Source: Hypsibius dujardini (taxonomy: Eukaryota > Tardigrada > Eutardigrada > Parachela > Hypsibiidae). Taken from it: a stretch of 35,703 bases of DNA. A model generated the notes under the pieces. It was not told where the DNA came from. It worked only from the letters and a program-made list of their open reading frames with translations, and made no database searches. The stretch lies in assembly GCA_001579985.1 (NCBI GenBank), contig LRSR01008870.1:1-35703 (forward strand). Reading direction: 5' to 3'. Positions 22,920 through 32,653 of the stretch are shown here, piece after piece. Made by a program: the position numbers and the translations under genes. Every line of letters begins with the position of its first letter. Within the stretch, counting starts at the first letter, position 1.

Positions 22920-24199
22920 CGTTGTCTGTCTGTCTAGTTGTCTGTCTGTCTGTCTAGTTATCTGTCTGTCTCTTTGTCCGTCTGTCTGTCTAGTCATCTA
23001 TATAATCGAAAAATCGAGCAAACCATGAGACCCAACAGTGAAAAGCTGCCGCGTAAACTGATCGGATATCCCGTTTCACTTGCAATTATCGGGCAGTGCG
23101 ATGACTTTCCCAATCGAATAAATAACAGTCCGAACGTAAAACATCAACAAATGTCTATAAAGGCACAGTACAGACAGACACGTACCGCCTGTTCCAGCTG
23201 GACCGCGTCGTTGTCCACAAAAATAGCCTGCACGAGAAATTTGTGGCGTGCCCGCTCCTGTGCGTCGTTTACCTCGCCCGGCTGGTAGACAATGCTGACG
23301 TTGACATTGTCGCCGGCCTTGATGAAGCCGCCGTTCGGCCGGACACAGTAGCGCTTGGGTGCGGTGGTCTTCACCTTGAAGGCTACCCATTTGGTAGCGG
23401 GATTCGTCAGGTTAATGTTCACCGTGGCCGGCTGACTGGATGGGCCTGAACATGTATGGGGGAAGGGAGAATTAGTGATGAGTCGGTGAACATAGAGGGA
23501 AGGACGAACGATCGACAGGCTGGAAAACAAACTAACAAACTAACAAACAGACAGACAGATAGACTGATAAGATAGGGAACGAAGAGACCAACTTATGAAT
23601 AGATAGACAGACAGACAGACAGATATGATGTGGCACAAATAGATATATACGATAGACAGACTAGCAGATAGACATTGACAATGAATAGGCACACCGACAT
23701 AATAGTAAACATACATATAGACAGAGAGGAAATACGATCAGCCGAACAAGGAAGAAGAGGCAGACAACAAAGAAAAATACGAATACCATGAAGAACAGCT
23801 AGACACGAAAACGGGTAACCCGGGCAATAGAGACAGACAAGCACGACAGCTAAACCAGACAGACATGCAGGCAGCTAGACCCCAGGAAGACAGACGGAAA
23901 AAAAGGTAGAGAAACAGTAACAATAAATGCACAGACAGCCAAGACAGATAGGCAAAGAGGCAGACAGATGCCCAGACTACAATATAGGCGAAGAAACAGA
24001 CGGAAAGTCGGACGGATACACACATAGACAAATTGGCGCGGACACAGACAGACAAGCAAAGCTAATGGATACGACTACATAAGGCGGAAGCAAACGGAAC
24101 CGGTGACACCAACAAAAGGCCTTACGTAATGGCAACTCTGCTGAATACACAGTGTCACGACGGGCGGAACCGTACGGTAACAGTAGCTGGCTGTCTGAG

Positions 24200-24238
<39 letters not shown>

Positions 24239-24375
24239 GTGGTTGCCTCTGCGCGCCTCTACCTGTCTTCCTGGTGTTTACCTTTGAATAAGAGCGCGTT
24301 TTTCGGGTTAATCACCAACACCTGCGGTTGTGATGGCGGTGAGGGCTTCACGGAATCGCTGCCAGCTCCGTCCAT
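21335..24375 (-). CDS. VAP: VAMP-associated protein (VAP), ER membrane MSP-domain protein
   Basis: Five exons on the minus strand: 24375-24282, 23445-23186, 22732-22541, 22158-22088 and 21535-21335. Exon 1 (31 codons, MDGAGSDSVKP) ends in LLFKG, which joins in phase to PSSQPATVNINLTNP. The MSP domain fills about residues 18-140 and carries the family signature FKVKTTAPKRYCVRPN (54-69) and HKFLVQAIF (99-107). The Lys of HKF is the usual FFAT-motif contact, while the second contact, Met in mammals, is Leu here. Exon 4 encodes a coiled coil (MAEDYRRAQDEIANLRDENR). The last exon has EDSIRMKKT and a C-terminal anchor (VTTIVALVLAVLVGMIF). VAPs sit in the ER membrane and tether FFAT-containing proteins at contact sites. 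Exon 3 ends in phase 0 at its best donor but exon 4 needs phase 1 to encode the coiled coil, so the exon 3 boundary or an extra micro-exon is unresolved. Length is close to animal VAPs (about 240-250 residues). Confidence 0.9.
22857..22993. repeat. (CTGT)n microsatellite in VAP intron 2
   Basis: A nearly pure CTGT run with CTAGTTGT interruptions. It is next to an ATCAATCAATCAA run at 22829-22844. Confidence 0.95.
23540..24060. repeat. Degenerate GACA block in VAP intron 1
   Basis: About 500 bases of AGACAGAC, AGATAGAC and AGGCAGAC words. On the gene's own strand this reads as CTGT repeat. Confidence 0.85.
24200..24238. repeat. (TGTC)n microsatellite in VAP intron 1
   Basis: About nine uninterrupted CTGT units, beginning 43 bases inside the intron from the exon 1 donor. 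Confidence 0.95.
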
Positions 24376-25622
24376 AGTGGTGGTGGCGGTGGCGGTGTAA
24401 GGACACGCTCAGTAAAATCGGCCCTGTCGAGAGATAGAAAATCGTTTAGGCTGTACAAGTTATACCCAATATCCCTCGAATAGAGCAGTTAGTGGATGTG
24501 GAGGAATTATTGGTCCCCGAAATAGCTTTATGTGCGATGAAGCGCGACAAGTGGCGGCTGCGGCGACGGAGGCGGCGAATCAATTAATCAGTCACTCAAT
24601 CAACAATCAAGCGAACAGCTTAATGCGTTTGAAACATGTCGTCAATCAACCAATCAAGCGAACGAGCGCCACGTCATTTCACACCAACACAAACAACTTT
24701 CACGCGAATTAAAACCAACAAATAGTTTTCCAGTCAGAAGTAACTGTTAATTAAATTTTAAAATTAAGGACCATACACCGGAATACTGATCGAAAAATAT
24801 GTAGAGTTTTGATGATAAACATAGTGAAATCAGTAAAATTTCGGAAATCTGTTCAATTTAAGAAGTCTTTCTCGTATCGTCGTATTAATGAACTGCCTCT
24901 AATACGTTCACTGATTTGCTAGATTTTCACGTTGCGTAAAGCAAGAATGAAAGTCAGATTAAACACGAAAGAGGCTGAGTAGTGAGCAAACAAATAGATG
25001 AGAATTTTTAGTTTTCCTAATGCAGCCAATCAATCAACCAATCAACCAGCGAAACGCGAACATAATAAATCCATCCTAGAACAATCAATTATTCACTTCA
25101 AAGCCCAGTACGAAATCTCCCTTTTTTGCTCCAAAAACGATAATAATTTATTTCAAAGGACAAGTATTATTGACAAAAAAAAGCAAAATAAAATCTCCTT
25201 GAGTAATCGATAAAAAGCATGTTAACTCTTAAAATTCATTCTCCCTGCAAAATTGTGGTTTCCCCCCGCCTTCCCCACTCATCCGATACGCAGAAAATGT
25301 GACTTACAAATGAAACTCCACCTCAAATATGAGTGGGCGATGAGTCCACGAGGGTGCGCATCCAGTCAAATGTCCGATGTATGGGGCAGATGATAAAAGA
25401 CGTCCTCCACAAATTTTATCTTCCTCCTCCCCCGAAATGATATTCCGAAACGGCAACTGGATCAGATTAACCGCAGTGATCCAGATGAGATTTTCCGATG
25501 AGGGACCTAGAAATTAGAAACAGTTGCACTTCACTCCCGAAATGCTCTCTGTGTCTGATTCTCTCTCTGCCGTCCACGCAGCTGGCACGAAATGAATGAA
25601 ATGAATTCAAACGCGGCGCACT
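24376..25622. promoter_or_regulatory. Divergent upstream region of VAP and OXA1L (left part)
   Basis: Lies between the VAP and OXA1L starts, which are transcribed away from each other. It includes a probable VAP 5' untranslated exon: a strong acceptor (TTTTCTATCTCTCGACAG) on the minus strand places an exon start at 24423, 48 nt before the ATG. AATCAATCA/TTGATTG words occur near 24580-24660 and 25025-25050, as in introns of this region. No core promoter element was confidently identified. Confidence 0.35.
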
Positions 25623-26129
25623 GAATGCACTTTTGGCTAGGGTTGATACAGTAGTTCCTACAGCTCAGTCCCGATAGGAACGGCATAGGAACGAACCGGA
25701 ATAGAAACGGAGTAGGAACAGTAGGAATTTAGAGGAGCATCAGTGTGACTATGCGAAGCAGAAAAGATAATAAACGCAAAAGTAACTTTTTTTTAATAAT
25801 TCAGTTCATTTATAATTAAAATTGCTTTGGTGTTTAATTTATTTCATCTTGCTTGAAAATTAGTAAAGTAGCTGGCCAGTAAGTTTTTAATGTTTTATTC
25901 TCTAAAAAAATTATTTTTCATAATACATCCAAATCCAAATCCAAATTTTTAATAATACCTCCGTATGTGGAAAAAACGGTTCCTACGTGTTCCTACTGTT
26001 CCTTGCTGCTTTCCTAACTTTCTACCAGGGTCGGTGGGAACAGGAATTTCTTATCCGTTCCGTCCCTATAGGAACTAGGAACGAAGTAGGAATAACATCC
26101 TTACTCCTCTTACTCTGCTAAGTGCATTC
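25623..26129. mobile_element. MITE-like element with inverted ends and TAGGAAC subterminal repeats
   Basis: GAATGCACTT at 25623-25632 is mirrored by AAGTGCATTC at 26120-26129. Inside, AGGAACAGTAGGAA at 25714-25727 is mirrored exactly by TTCCTACTGTTCCT at 25990-26003. Both arms carry many TAGGAAC/GTTCCTA words, and the centre (about 25740-25980) is AT-rich and non-coding. I see no transposase and no clear target-site duplication, so the exact ends are uncertain and it could be a regulatory inverted repeat instead. Confidence 0.4.
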
Positions 26130-26502
26130 CATTTTTCCTCATTTGGCTGCAATAGAGGCTCGAACTCCGATCACGACCGCTGAAGTCCCAGTAGGTTCTA
26201 CACCCACGTAAAGCAGCAGATGTTGTTACAGGTTTTGCTTTCGGTTCAAGGGTCGTTCATCGATCGCCTCCACTTTCAGCCCTCCAATATTTTTCCCACT
26301 GTAACTCCAGTTCGTGCAGTGGAACTGGAATCTAAACATTGAGCTAATATTGCAATCGGGGTTCTTCGATATTTAATACCCAATTTTAATTTTTTCTTAC
26401 GTCCGATATCTTGGTCTCCCATCTTCTCCATCAGCAACACACTCTTTGGCGGATCTATTGGTTAATTTTCCATAATTCTTTGTCGGTTTGCCCGCGGGAA
26501 GG

Positions 26503-27338
26503 ATGGCGGCGGGATGTGTGCGAGCCTCCGCGATGTCTTTCCTGTGGAGGAATTCTCCTTCTTGCGCCCGCAGCTCTGTATCCCTTCTTCTTACACCCGC
26601 ACGCTCCGCGAACAGGACAGGGGAGGCCTCCTTTCACCCACGAAGATGTTTCGGTAATTCTTCAAGTGGGCGACTTTTGGCTTGGCATGCGAATGAACAG
26701 AGACCTCATCAGGAGCGTGGAAATTCTGCCTCAGCGTTTTCACCCTTCTTCCACCGGAGAGGACTGCATCTCAGGCGTAAAAATTTGACGGGAAATTTTT
26801 TGGCGGCCAGTTTTTCGACGTCCGGCGTGCGCTTCATTGCGGCGGACGCGGAGGCGGAGACGCCAATACCGAAACACGCCGATGTGGTGATTCAACCAAA
26901 GATTGAAGGGGTCCGTACGGGCGATTGATTGATTAAGTTGTTGCTCATTTGCAATGGATTCTGTAGCTTGATTGCTTGATGGTTTGATTAATATCAGTTT
27001 ATTTTCAATGGTTGAATGTAACATTCTTTGCTTGTTGTGACGTGTGTTTTGAACTTGGGGTTAATATATGATAATGAGAACATACAAAAGTGATCTTTTG
27101 CAGGCGGAAACGGTGTTCATTGTACCAGACGCTCCGGCAATCCCGGAGATCGGCGAAATGATACTACAAGCGCCGACTTCGAGCCTGGCAGAACTCGGTC
27201 TCAACACTTGGTGGCCTGCCGGGTTATTGCGATCGACTTTTGATTGGATACACGTCACACTGGATGTCCCTTGGTGGGCGACCATTGTTGCAGGTACGGA
27301 GCGCCATCCTCTGAATGACCGACAGACAGATAATCAGA

Positions 27339-27395
<57 letters not shown>

Positions 27396-28017
27396 ACAGA
27401 CAGGCAGGCAGACAGACAGACAGACAGACAAACAAACAGACAGAGCCACGGGCGAGTAACAGATAAACTGCCGGAAAAACAGGCACGCCCTTTCCCTCCC
27501 TTAGTATATGCTCCATAGGCAACGGGGAGGGATTGATTTACGCCACCGTCAGACATAAAAACTCAACAGACAGATTTAAACATTGATAATGCGTTTTCTA
27601 TCCTGTTTTTAGCAACTCTTGTCGTAAGAATTCTTCTGTTTCCGCTGGTGGTAAAGTCGCAGAGAAATGCCGCGGTGATGCAACGAAATCTGCCGGAAAT
27701 GCAGCGTCTCCAGTTGGCCATGAGCGACGCTCGCCAGAGAGGAGACGTTATGGGCTGTAAGTTGCAAGTCTTGAAAGAAAACACTGTGTGGGAGCCATTC
27801 ACGAAGATGCTTGTCTTTGTTTAGCCGCTGCCTCTGCCCACGCTCTTCAGGAATTTATGAAAAAGGAGAATTTCAACCCGATAAAGAGCATGATACCAGC
27901 CCTGGTTCAGGTCCGTGAATTGGTTGATCGATTGTTTTGGAGAGGTCTGTACAGGCAAAAAGAAAACAAGCGGATAAACAGACAAGCAGAACGACGATAG
28001 ACAGCAAGGCAGTCAGT

Positions 28018-28053
<36 letters not shown>

Positions 28054-29127
28054 GAGACAGACAGACAGACAGACATGCACACAAGCAGGCAAAAAAAGAG
28101 AAAAGAGATCCTGAGAAACGTTCATTGACTCTTATGCGTTCACAGGCACCAGTTTTTATGTCCTTTTACTTTGGTCTGAAAAAAATGGCGGAAGCCCCGG
28201 TTGAATCGATGAAGGAAGGTGGCATCCTGTGGTTCACCGACCTCACCATGCCCGACCCGATCTACCTGCTTCCCCTCCTCACCAGTACCACATTGTTTGC
28301 TGTGATTGAACTGGGCGCCGAAACTGGCGGCGCGAACTCCGCCCAAATGGCCAGCTTGAAGATCATTATGCGCGCCATGCCGGTGATGACTTTTGTCTTT
28401 ACGTCCGGCATCACCTCCTTTACGCCGGCTTTTCCTGCAGCGGTCCTGGTGTATTGGTGCACCTCCAATATGACCTCACTGGTGCAAGTGGGCATTCTGA
28501 AAATTCCCGCGGTGCGCGATTTTTTAAAGATCCCACAGAAGGTGAAGCACAACCCGGATGATCTGCCGTTGCAGAAGAAAACCATGGTGGAGTCGTGGCG
28601 AGAATGTAAGTGTCTCGGATGGTCTGTTAGTCTGGCTGTATCTCTCAGCCAGGCAGTCAGTCAGCATGCTCTGCCTGCCTGTCTGTCTGCATGTCTGTCT
28701 GACTGTTTGGCTATCTTGTCTGCCTACATATCTTCTACTAAGCCTGTCTATGGATCTTTCTCCTTTTGTCCCACTATGTGTCTATGTGTTTCGATAAGTA
28801 TTCACGGCTGTCGAAGCGTTCACATATGTATGTATGTTTATGTTTTATGTTCCTGTGTGTCTGTTGAGGCATTTGTCTATTTGCGTCAACTGTCTCTTGT
28901 CTTTGTCTATAAATGGTTTGCCTGTTTCAACAAGTGTCTATAGACTGCCCCCTTCCTTCCCCGTTACAGCCACACAAAACTCCCGGATGGCTAGGGAAAT
29001 TGACGACCGGGCACGAGTCGACTCGGTGAACTTTCGCCAAGCCGGAATGGGACCCATCCCCAAGACCTACAAGTTTGACCCGACCAAAATTCGACCGGCA
29101 GTTAGCGCGGCACCCGTTAAAAAATGA
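26503..29127 (+). CDS. OXA1L: Mitochondrial inner-membrane insertase OXA1L
   Basis: Six exons: 26503-26910, 27104-27293, 27613-27756, 27825-27910, 28146-28605 and 28970-29127, giving 481 residues with stop TGA. Start chosen at the first ATG with context AAGGATGGCGG. The first about 100 residues are Arg/Ser-rich and lack acids, as in a mitochondrial presequence. The 60KD_IMP/YidC-Oxa1 core follows: LNTWWPAGLL and VPWWATIVAATLVVRILLFP (exons 2-3), QAPVFMSFYFGLKKM (276-290), GGILWFTDLTMPDPIYLLPL (301-320), VIELGAETGG (329-338), and FPAAVLVYWCTSNMTSLVQV (372-391) with KIPAVRDFLKIPQKV. These fit the membrane segments of animal OXA1L. The family inserts mitochondrial and some nuclear-encoded proteins, including complex IV and ATP synthase subunits, into the inner membrane through a matrix-facing ribosome-binding tail. 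All splice phases agree. The exon 1 donor (GTCCGT) is non-consensus but the same word is used at exon 4. Convergent with GID8. Confidence 0.92.
27320..27444. repeat. (GGCA)n then (GACA)n in OXA1L intron 2
   Basis: About 13 GGCA units (27342-27394) followed by GACA units. Confidence 0.95.
28010..28076. repeat. (GACA)n in OXA1L intron 4
   Basis: GACA run with AAACAG and GAGAG interruptions. Confidence 0.9.
28620..28960. repeat. Degenerate CTGT block in OXA1L intron 5
   Basis: The intron is almost wholly CTGT/CTGC/CTAT words, in the opposite repeat orientation to introns 2 and 4 of the same gene. Confidence 0.8.
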
Positions 29128-29313
29128 GCCATGCGAGGCCTCCTTCGAGTGTTTTATACTTTTGTTTTATCTTGCTTGTTTGTCGTTATGACGTGTTTCC
29201 GGCTTGATACAACAGCACATGGTTATTATTAAAAAAAGGGTATAAAACCTCGAAAGAAGAGCTTGACGAATTGTTTTGCCGTCGCATGAAGTACTGTTAA
29301 ATTCGTTTCCTTT

Positions 29314-30759
29314 CTACATCATCAGACCTTGTAGGACGCTGTGTGATTCGCCGCTGCTGCGGTCTGTGTTGTCGACGATGAGACCGGTGGCCAGATCAGT
29401 CAGCCGGGGGAAGGTGACGCCGCGCTTCTTGAGATCGTCTTGCGACCACAGCAGCATCTTACAGATGAGCGCCAGCTTGGACTCTGCGCTGCGGCCGTCC
29501 GCTGCCAGCATGGTTTCGTTAAGTTGCGCCTTAACCTGGACAGAGAATAAGAAAACAAATTACTTTAAAACATCAGGAAAAGGGAATTTGCATGAAAAAA
29601 AGTCTGCCAAAAATCATTGAGAACACTTTCGAATCGGGACCGCAGATTGATTTTCGACTTCAAGAAAATACTGCGAAATTCATGAAACACTGGCAAATTC
29701 CTATTCCCCTGATAAAATTGGAAATCCATAAATACGTAATCAATCAATCAATCGACCGGTAGCACATCTTGAGCATTCACTGTTAATCACATCCAGCGCA
29801 GCAATGCCAGCCAGAACCAAATCAAATGCAATACCTCTTCCCGTTTGGACAGATCCAGTAAATCGCCATACGGTGACTCCTCCGGTTTGTCAAAGGCCAA
29901 CAAGGCGAGCGCCCGTTCAAAATCCTCTAACAGCGTCGGATCTTCCGCTCCCTTCTCGGCCAACACATCCTGCGCGTACTGCAGCGCTTCACTAATTTTC
30001 CGCTCCCGAATCAGTTCCAGGAGCATTTGTTTCTGCAACAAAAAAGTGACACGGTTAATTACGGAGGACGAAAATTGTCTTGGGACTTGAATTCCGGAAC
30101 CTTCGTACGATTGTAAGATTGATTGATTAATTGGTTCGCGGTGGAGATAAATTTCATGCAAATCAACACAATCAAGCAGCAAAAATACACAACACAAAAA
30201 TCAATCAATCGACCGCTGCTTACCATTACGACCACATACACGTCCATATTGTACTCCAGCAGATCGGGACTGGTCTCCTCCAACAGCTTCATACAATCGG
30301 CTATCCGTCCATCATGTGCAGCGTCCAGAATTTTCACCCGATTGTCCATTAAACCAACGTCCACCGTCAGAACGATCCCCGCCTCACGGGCAAATTTAAC
30401 CGCCGCATCCTTATGGCCAGCTACAAGAAATCAATCAAATCAATAGAAGGGAACGTGCCTAATGCATCCAGTAAAACCGCTGCCATCATTCGGCACTTTC
30501 CCAGCCACGGCTACAGGGATTTCTTCAGCATGCGCCGTGACTGAGCATTTTGAAGGAGAGACGTGATTTATCCCATTTTCTCACCGTTTATAAGGTAGTC
30601 CAAGACTATTTGATTTAAGTCCGACCGCGGGACGTGTTCCGTTTCCACGGCCTCCATCCAGTCGTCGAGGGGGAAGCGTGTGGTGGTTTCCCTGCTGCTG
30701 CTTACGCTGTCTCCGCGATGCGAGCTGGGAGAGTGCGCACCGGGATTTGCTGGGTTCAT
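29314..30759 (-). CDS. GID8: GID8 homologue (TWA1), CTLH/GID E3 ligase subunit
   Basis: Four exons on the minus strand: 30759-30585, 30420-30224, 30032-29835 and 29535-29314, in consistent phases, giving 263 residues. The LisH motif is at about 47-75 (DLNQIVLDYLINAGHKDAA). It is followed by a CTLH region (about 85-150, KILDAAHDGRIADCMKLLEE, MLLELIRERKISEALQYAQD) and a CRA region (ALALLAFDKPEESPYGDLL, KMLLWSQDDL, FPRLTDLATGLI). This order and the AFD-PEESP-GDLL motif are diagnostic of GID8 (human protein 228 residues). It has a longer, Ser-rich N-terminus (about residues 1-28) and a 15-20 residue C-terminal extension. GID8 is a scaffold subunit of the CTLH/GID ubiquitin ligase, which acts in nucleus and cytoplasm. 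The start ATG follows directly after an acceptor (CCTTGCGCAG), implying an upstream untranslated exon or a leader. Divergent from GAK. Confidence 0.92.
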
Positions 30760-30910
30760 CTGCGCAAGGTAGACAGGGGAATAAATTCTGAAGTACAATA
30801 TTAATGGAAGGTCGACCAAATTCTGAACTAAAATTAAAGAAAAATGGCAATAAAGAGGGAGTTAAGGAGGATTACGTACAAGTATCTTCTTATAACATTC
30901 AAATGTGCGT

Positions 30911-30922
30911 TGCGCATGTGCG
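30911..30922. promoter_or_regulatory. NRF-1-like palindromic site
   Basis: TGCGCATGTGCG differs at one position from the NRF-1 consensus YGCGCAYGCGCR. Further GCGCA words lie within 40 bp. Its position about 150 bp upstream of the GID8 start suits a housekeeping promoter. Confidence 0.3.
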
Positions 30923-32323
30923 TACTGCTTATTGCGCACTCTTAAATGCGCATTGTTGTTGTCAGCGAGCTCCGAGAAAGATTCCTGGTGGGAGGTCGGC
31001 CATTATCGATCTTCACACGCACCCACGGTCTTCCCACGTGTTTCGTCTCGCCTTTTTGGACTAATCATTCATCTACCTCTTAAAAAATTGTGCGAGGATC
31101 TTCGCCTTTCTTGGATAACAAGTCAAACTGGAAGCGATGGTACTTGCCTGGCGTCATTGGAATTCCATCATGCCGTTCAAGCGTTGATTGGTTGATCAGC
31201 GGTGAATTATTTTCGTGTTTTTGAGGATTTATCCCCCGGAATTTTGCCTTTCCCCCTTTCCCCAGAAATTTTGTTATTCATTCTATAGAACTCCATCCTT
31301 GGTGCGTTCAAAAATCTGTTGCAGCCTGAAATTATTCGTTGAAAATTTATCTCGTTCCCCTTCTTTCCCATAATACCACACGCGCTGCGTCGCTCTCTCC
31401 ACGTCGGAGTTCAAAGTTCACCTGCCAGATTATCGGATATATATTTCGACATTAAATAACGGATGTAATCGCGCGTTTCGAATCTGGCGTTGCGATTTAT
31501 TTGTGGGTGTGGAGTTATTACGTTGCATCGTTTATCGATCTAGGGACGTCCGTGAGAATTCCACCAGCTCTCGCTCTCGGGTGAGTGATTTTTTTAAACG
31601 AAAAGCCGTCTCCGCAATAATTTTAAGTTGCGGAAGTATTTTCAGCCGAAAAATCAAATTTAATTCGCGTCTGAATGCTTTCGATTGGATACCTATAACT
31701 GTTTTTTTATTGGGAGTGCTTGATTGATTGATTAACGATTGTGCGGTTGTGCTGTTTAACCATTTGATTGATTGATTTATTGTAGCGACTCTTTCCAACG
31801 TTATCGATGTTTCTTTAACGTTTTTTTCCCCCGTCTTACGAGCATGCGTAATAGAAGCATGAGGGAATTTAAGTGGAAAGCGGATACACCATACACCGCG
31901 CTGTTTTTGTGATTGCCGAATGACGTCTAACATCCGCTTGGAGAGTGCGGGGAAGGAGAAGATCCCTCGGTCGATGACAGTTTTTTTCTGGCCTTAACCG
32001 TGTATGTTTTTGACGAAGACATGCGTGCGTTTCGAGAGCTAATCGATGGCCGTATGTGAGGGATGTAGTTGGTCTTCATTTTTGGACTGCCTGAAGGTTG
32101 ATTTCACTCTCAACACTTATTGAGTCACTTCTGTCTGACATTTAATGCAACCTACTTTTTCTTGTCTTAATTTGCCTCACCTGCTGAAATGATCGGTTGA
32201 CCTCTTTTCCAATACTCTAGCGGTTTAGATTTAGAATTTAGAAATGCACGCTTAATTCACCCACCATTCTACGTAGACGTCTAATTTCTTGTTCGTCCTT
32301 TTCAGGAATCCAATACTTCCCTG

Positions 32324-32520
32324 AATTGTCTGGAAGCGCATTGTCTGGATTTGTTGGACCTGATTCGTGTCTGGAATATTGTGAAACGTCAAAACGATTC
32401 ATTTGCATCATGTGGAATTAAGTTTGCCCGGACTGTCTGGAAAAGATTTGTCTGGAACCGGATTTGTCTGGATTGGCTGGAATCCCGATTTGTCTGCACT
32501 GCCTTGAAACAGTTTGTCTG
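32324..32520 (+). repeat. Cluster of TTTGTCTGGAA words upstream of GAK
   Basis: GTCTGG/GGCTGG cores begin at about 32328, 32343, 32369, 32435, 32450, 32466, 32476, 32492 and 32516, often about 15-16 bp apart. It lies in the predicted 5' untranslated intron, just before its acceptor. Confidence 0.65.
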
Positions 32521-32653
32521 AATTATTTGCCACCATTTGTTTGCCTCATCTGGAATCCGTTTTGCTTCCGGGGGGGGGGATTGCCTAGAGAAAGTTCCTT
32601 TGTCTCGCAGACAGACAAATTAGACATCTCCGCGCCTTCCGCACATAGACATC

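Larger units (their letters stand above)
30760..32653. promoter_or_regulatory. Divergent GID8/GAK upstream region with probable 5' untranslated exons
   Basis: A strong plus-strand donor (CTCTCGG then GTGAGTG, intron start 31581) pairs naturally with an acceptor ending TTTGTCTCGCAG at 32610. This predicts a GAK non-coding first exon ending at 31580 and a second starting 43 nt before the ATG. TGATTGATTGATT words at about 31720-31776 lie inside that predicted intron, matching other introns here. On the minus strand GTACGTAAT (from 30879) is a possible donor for a GID8 leader exon. Confidence 0.4.

Noticed and set aside
24530-24712. 60-codon frame rich in Asn, Gln and Ala upstream of VAP
   Set aside because: It is driven by ATCA-type repeat words and has no homology; it sits in the divergent upstream region.
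26160-26235. Possible tRNA-like or SINE head on the minus strand with GTTCGAGCC
   Set aside because: The T-arm-like stem pairs at only four of five positions, no convincing D-arm or acceptor stem was found, and there is no poly-A or flanking duplication.
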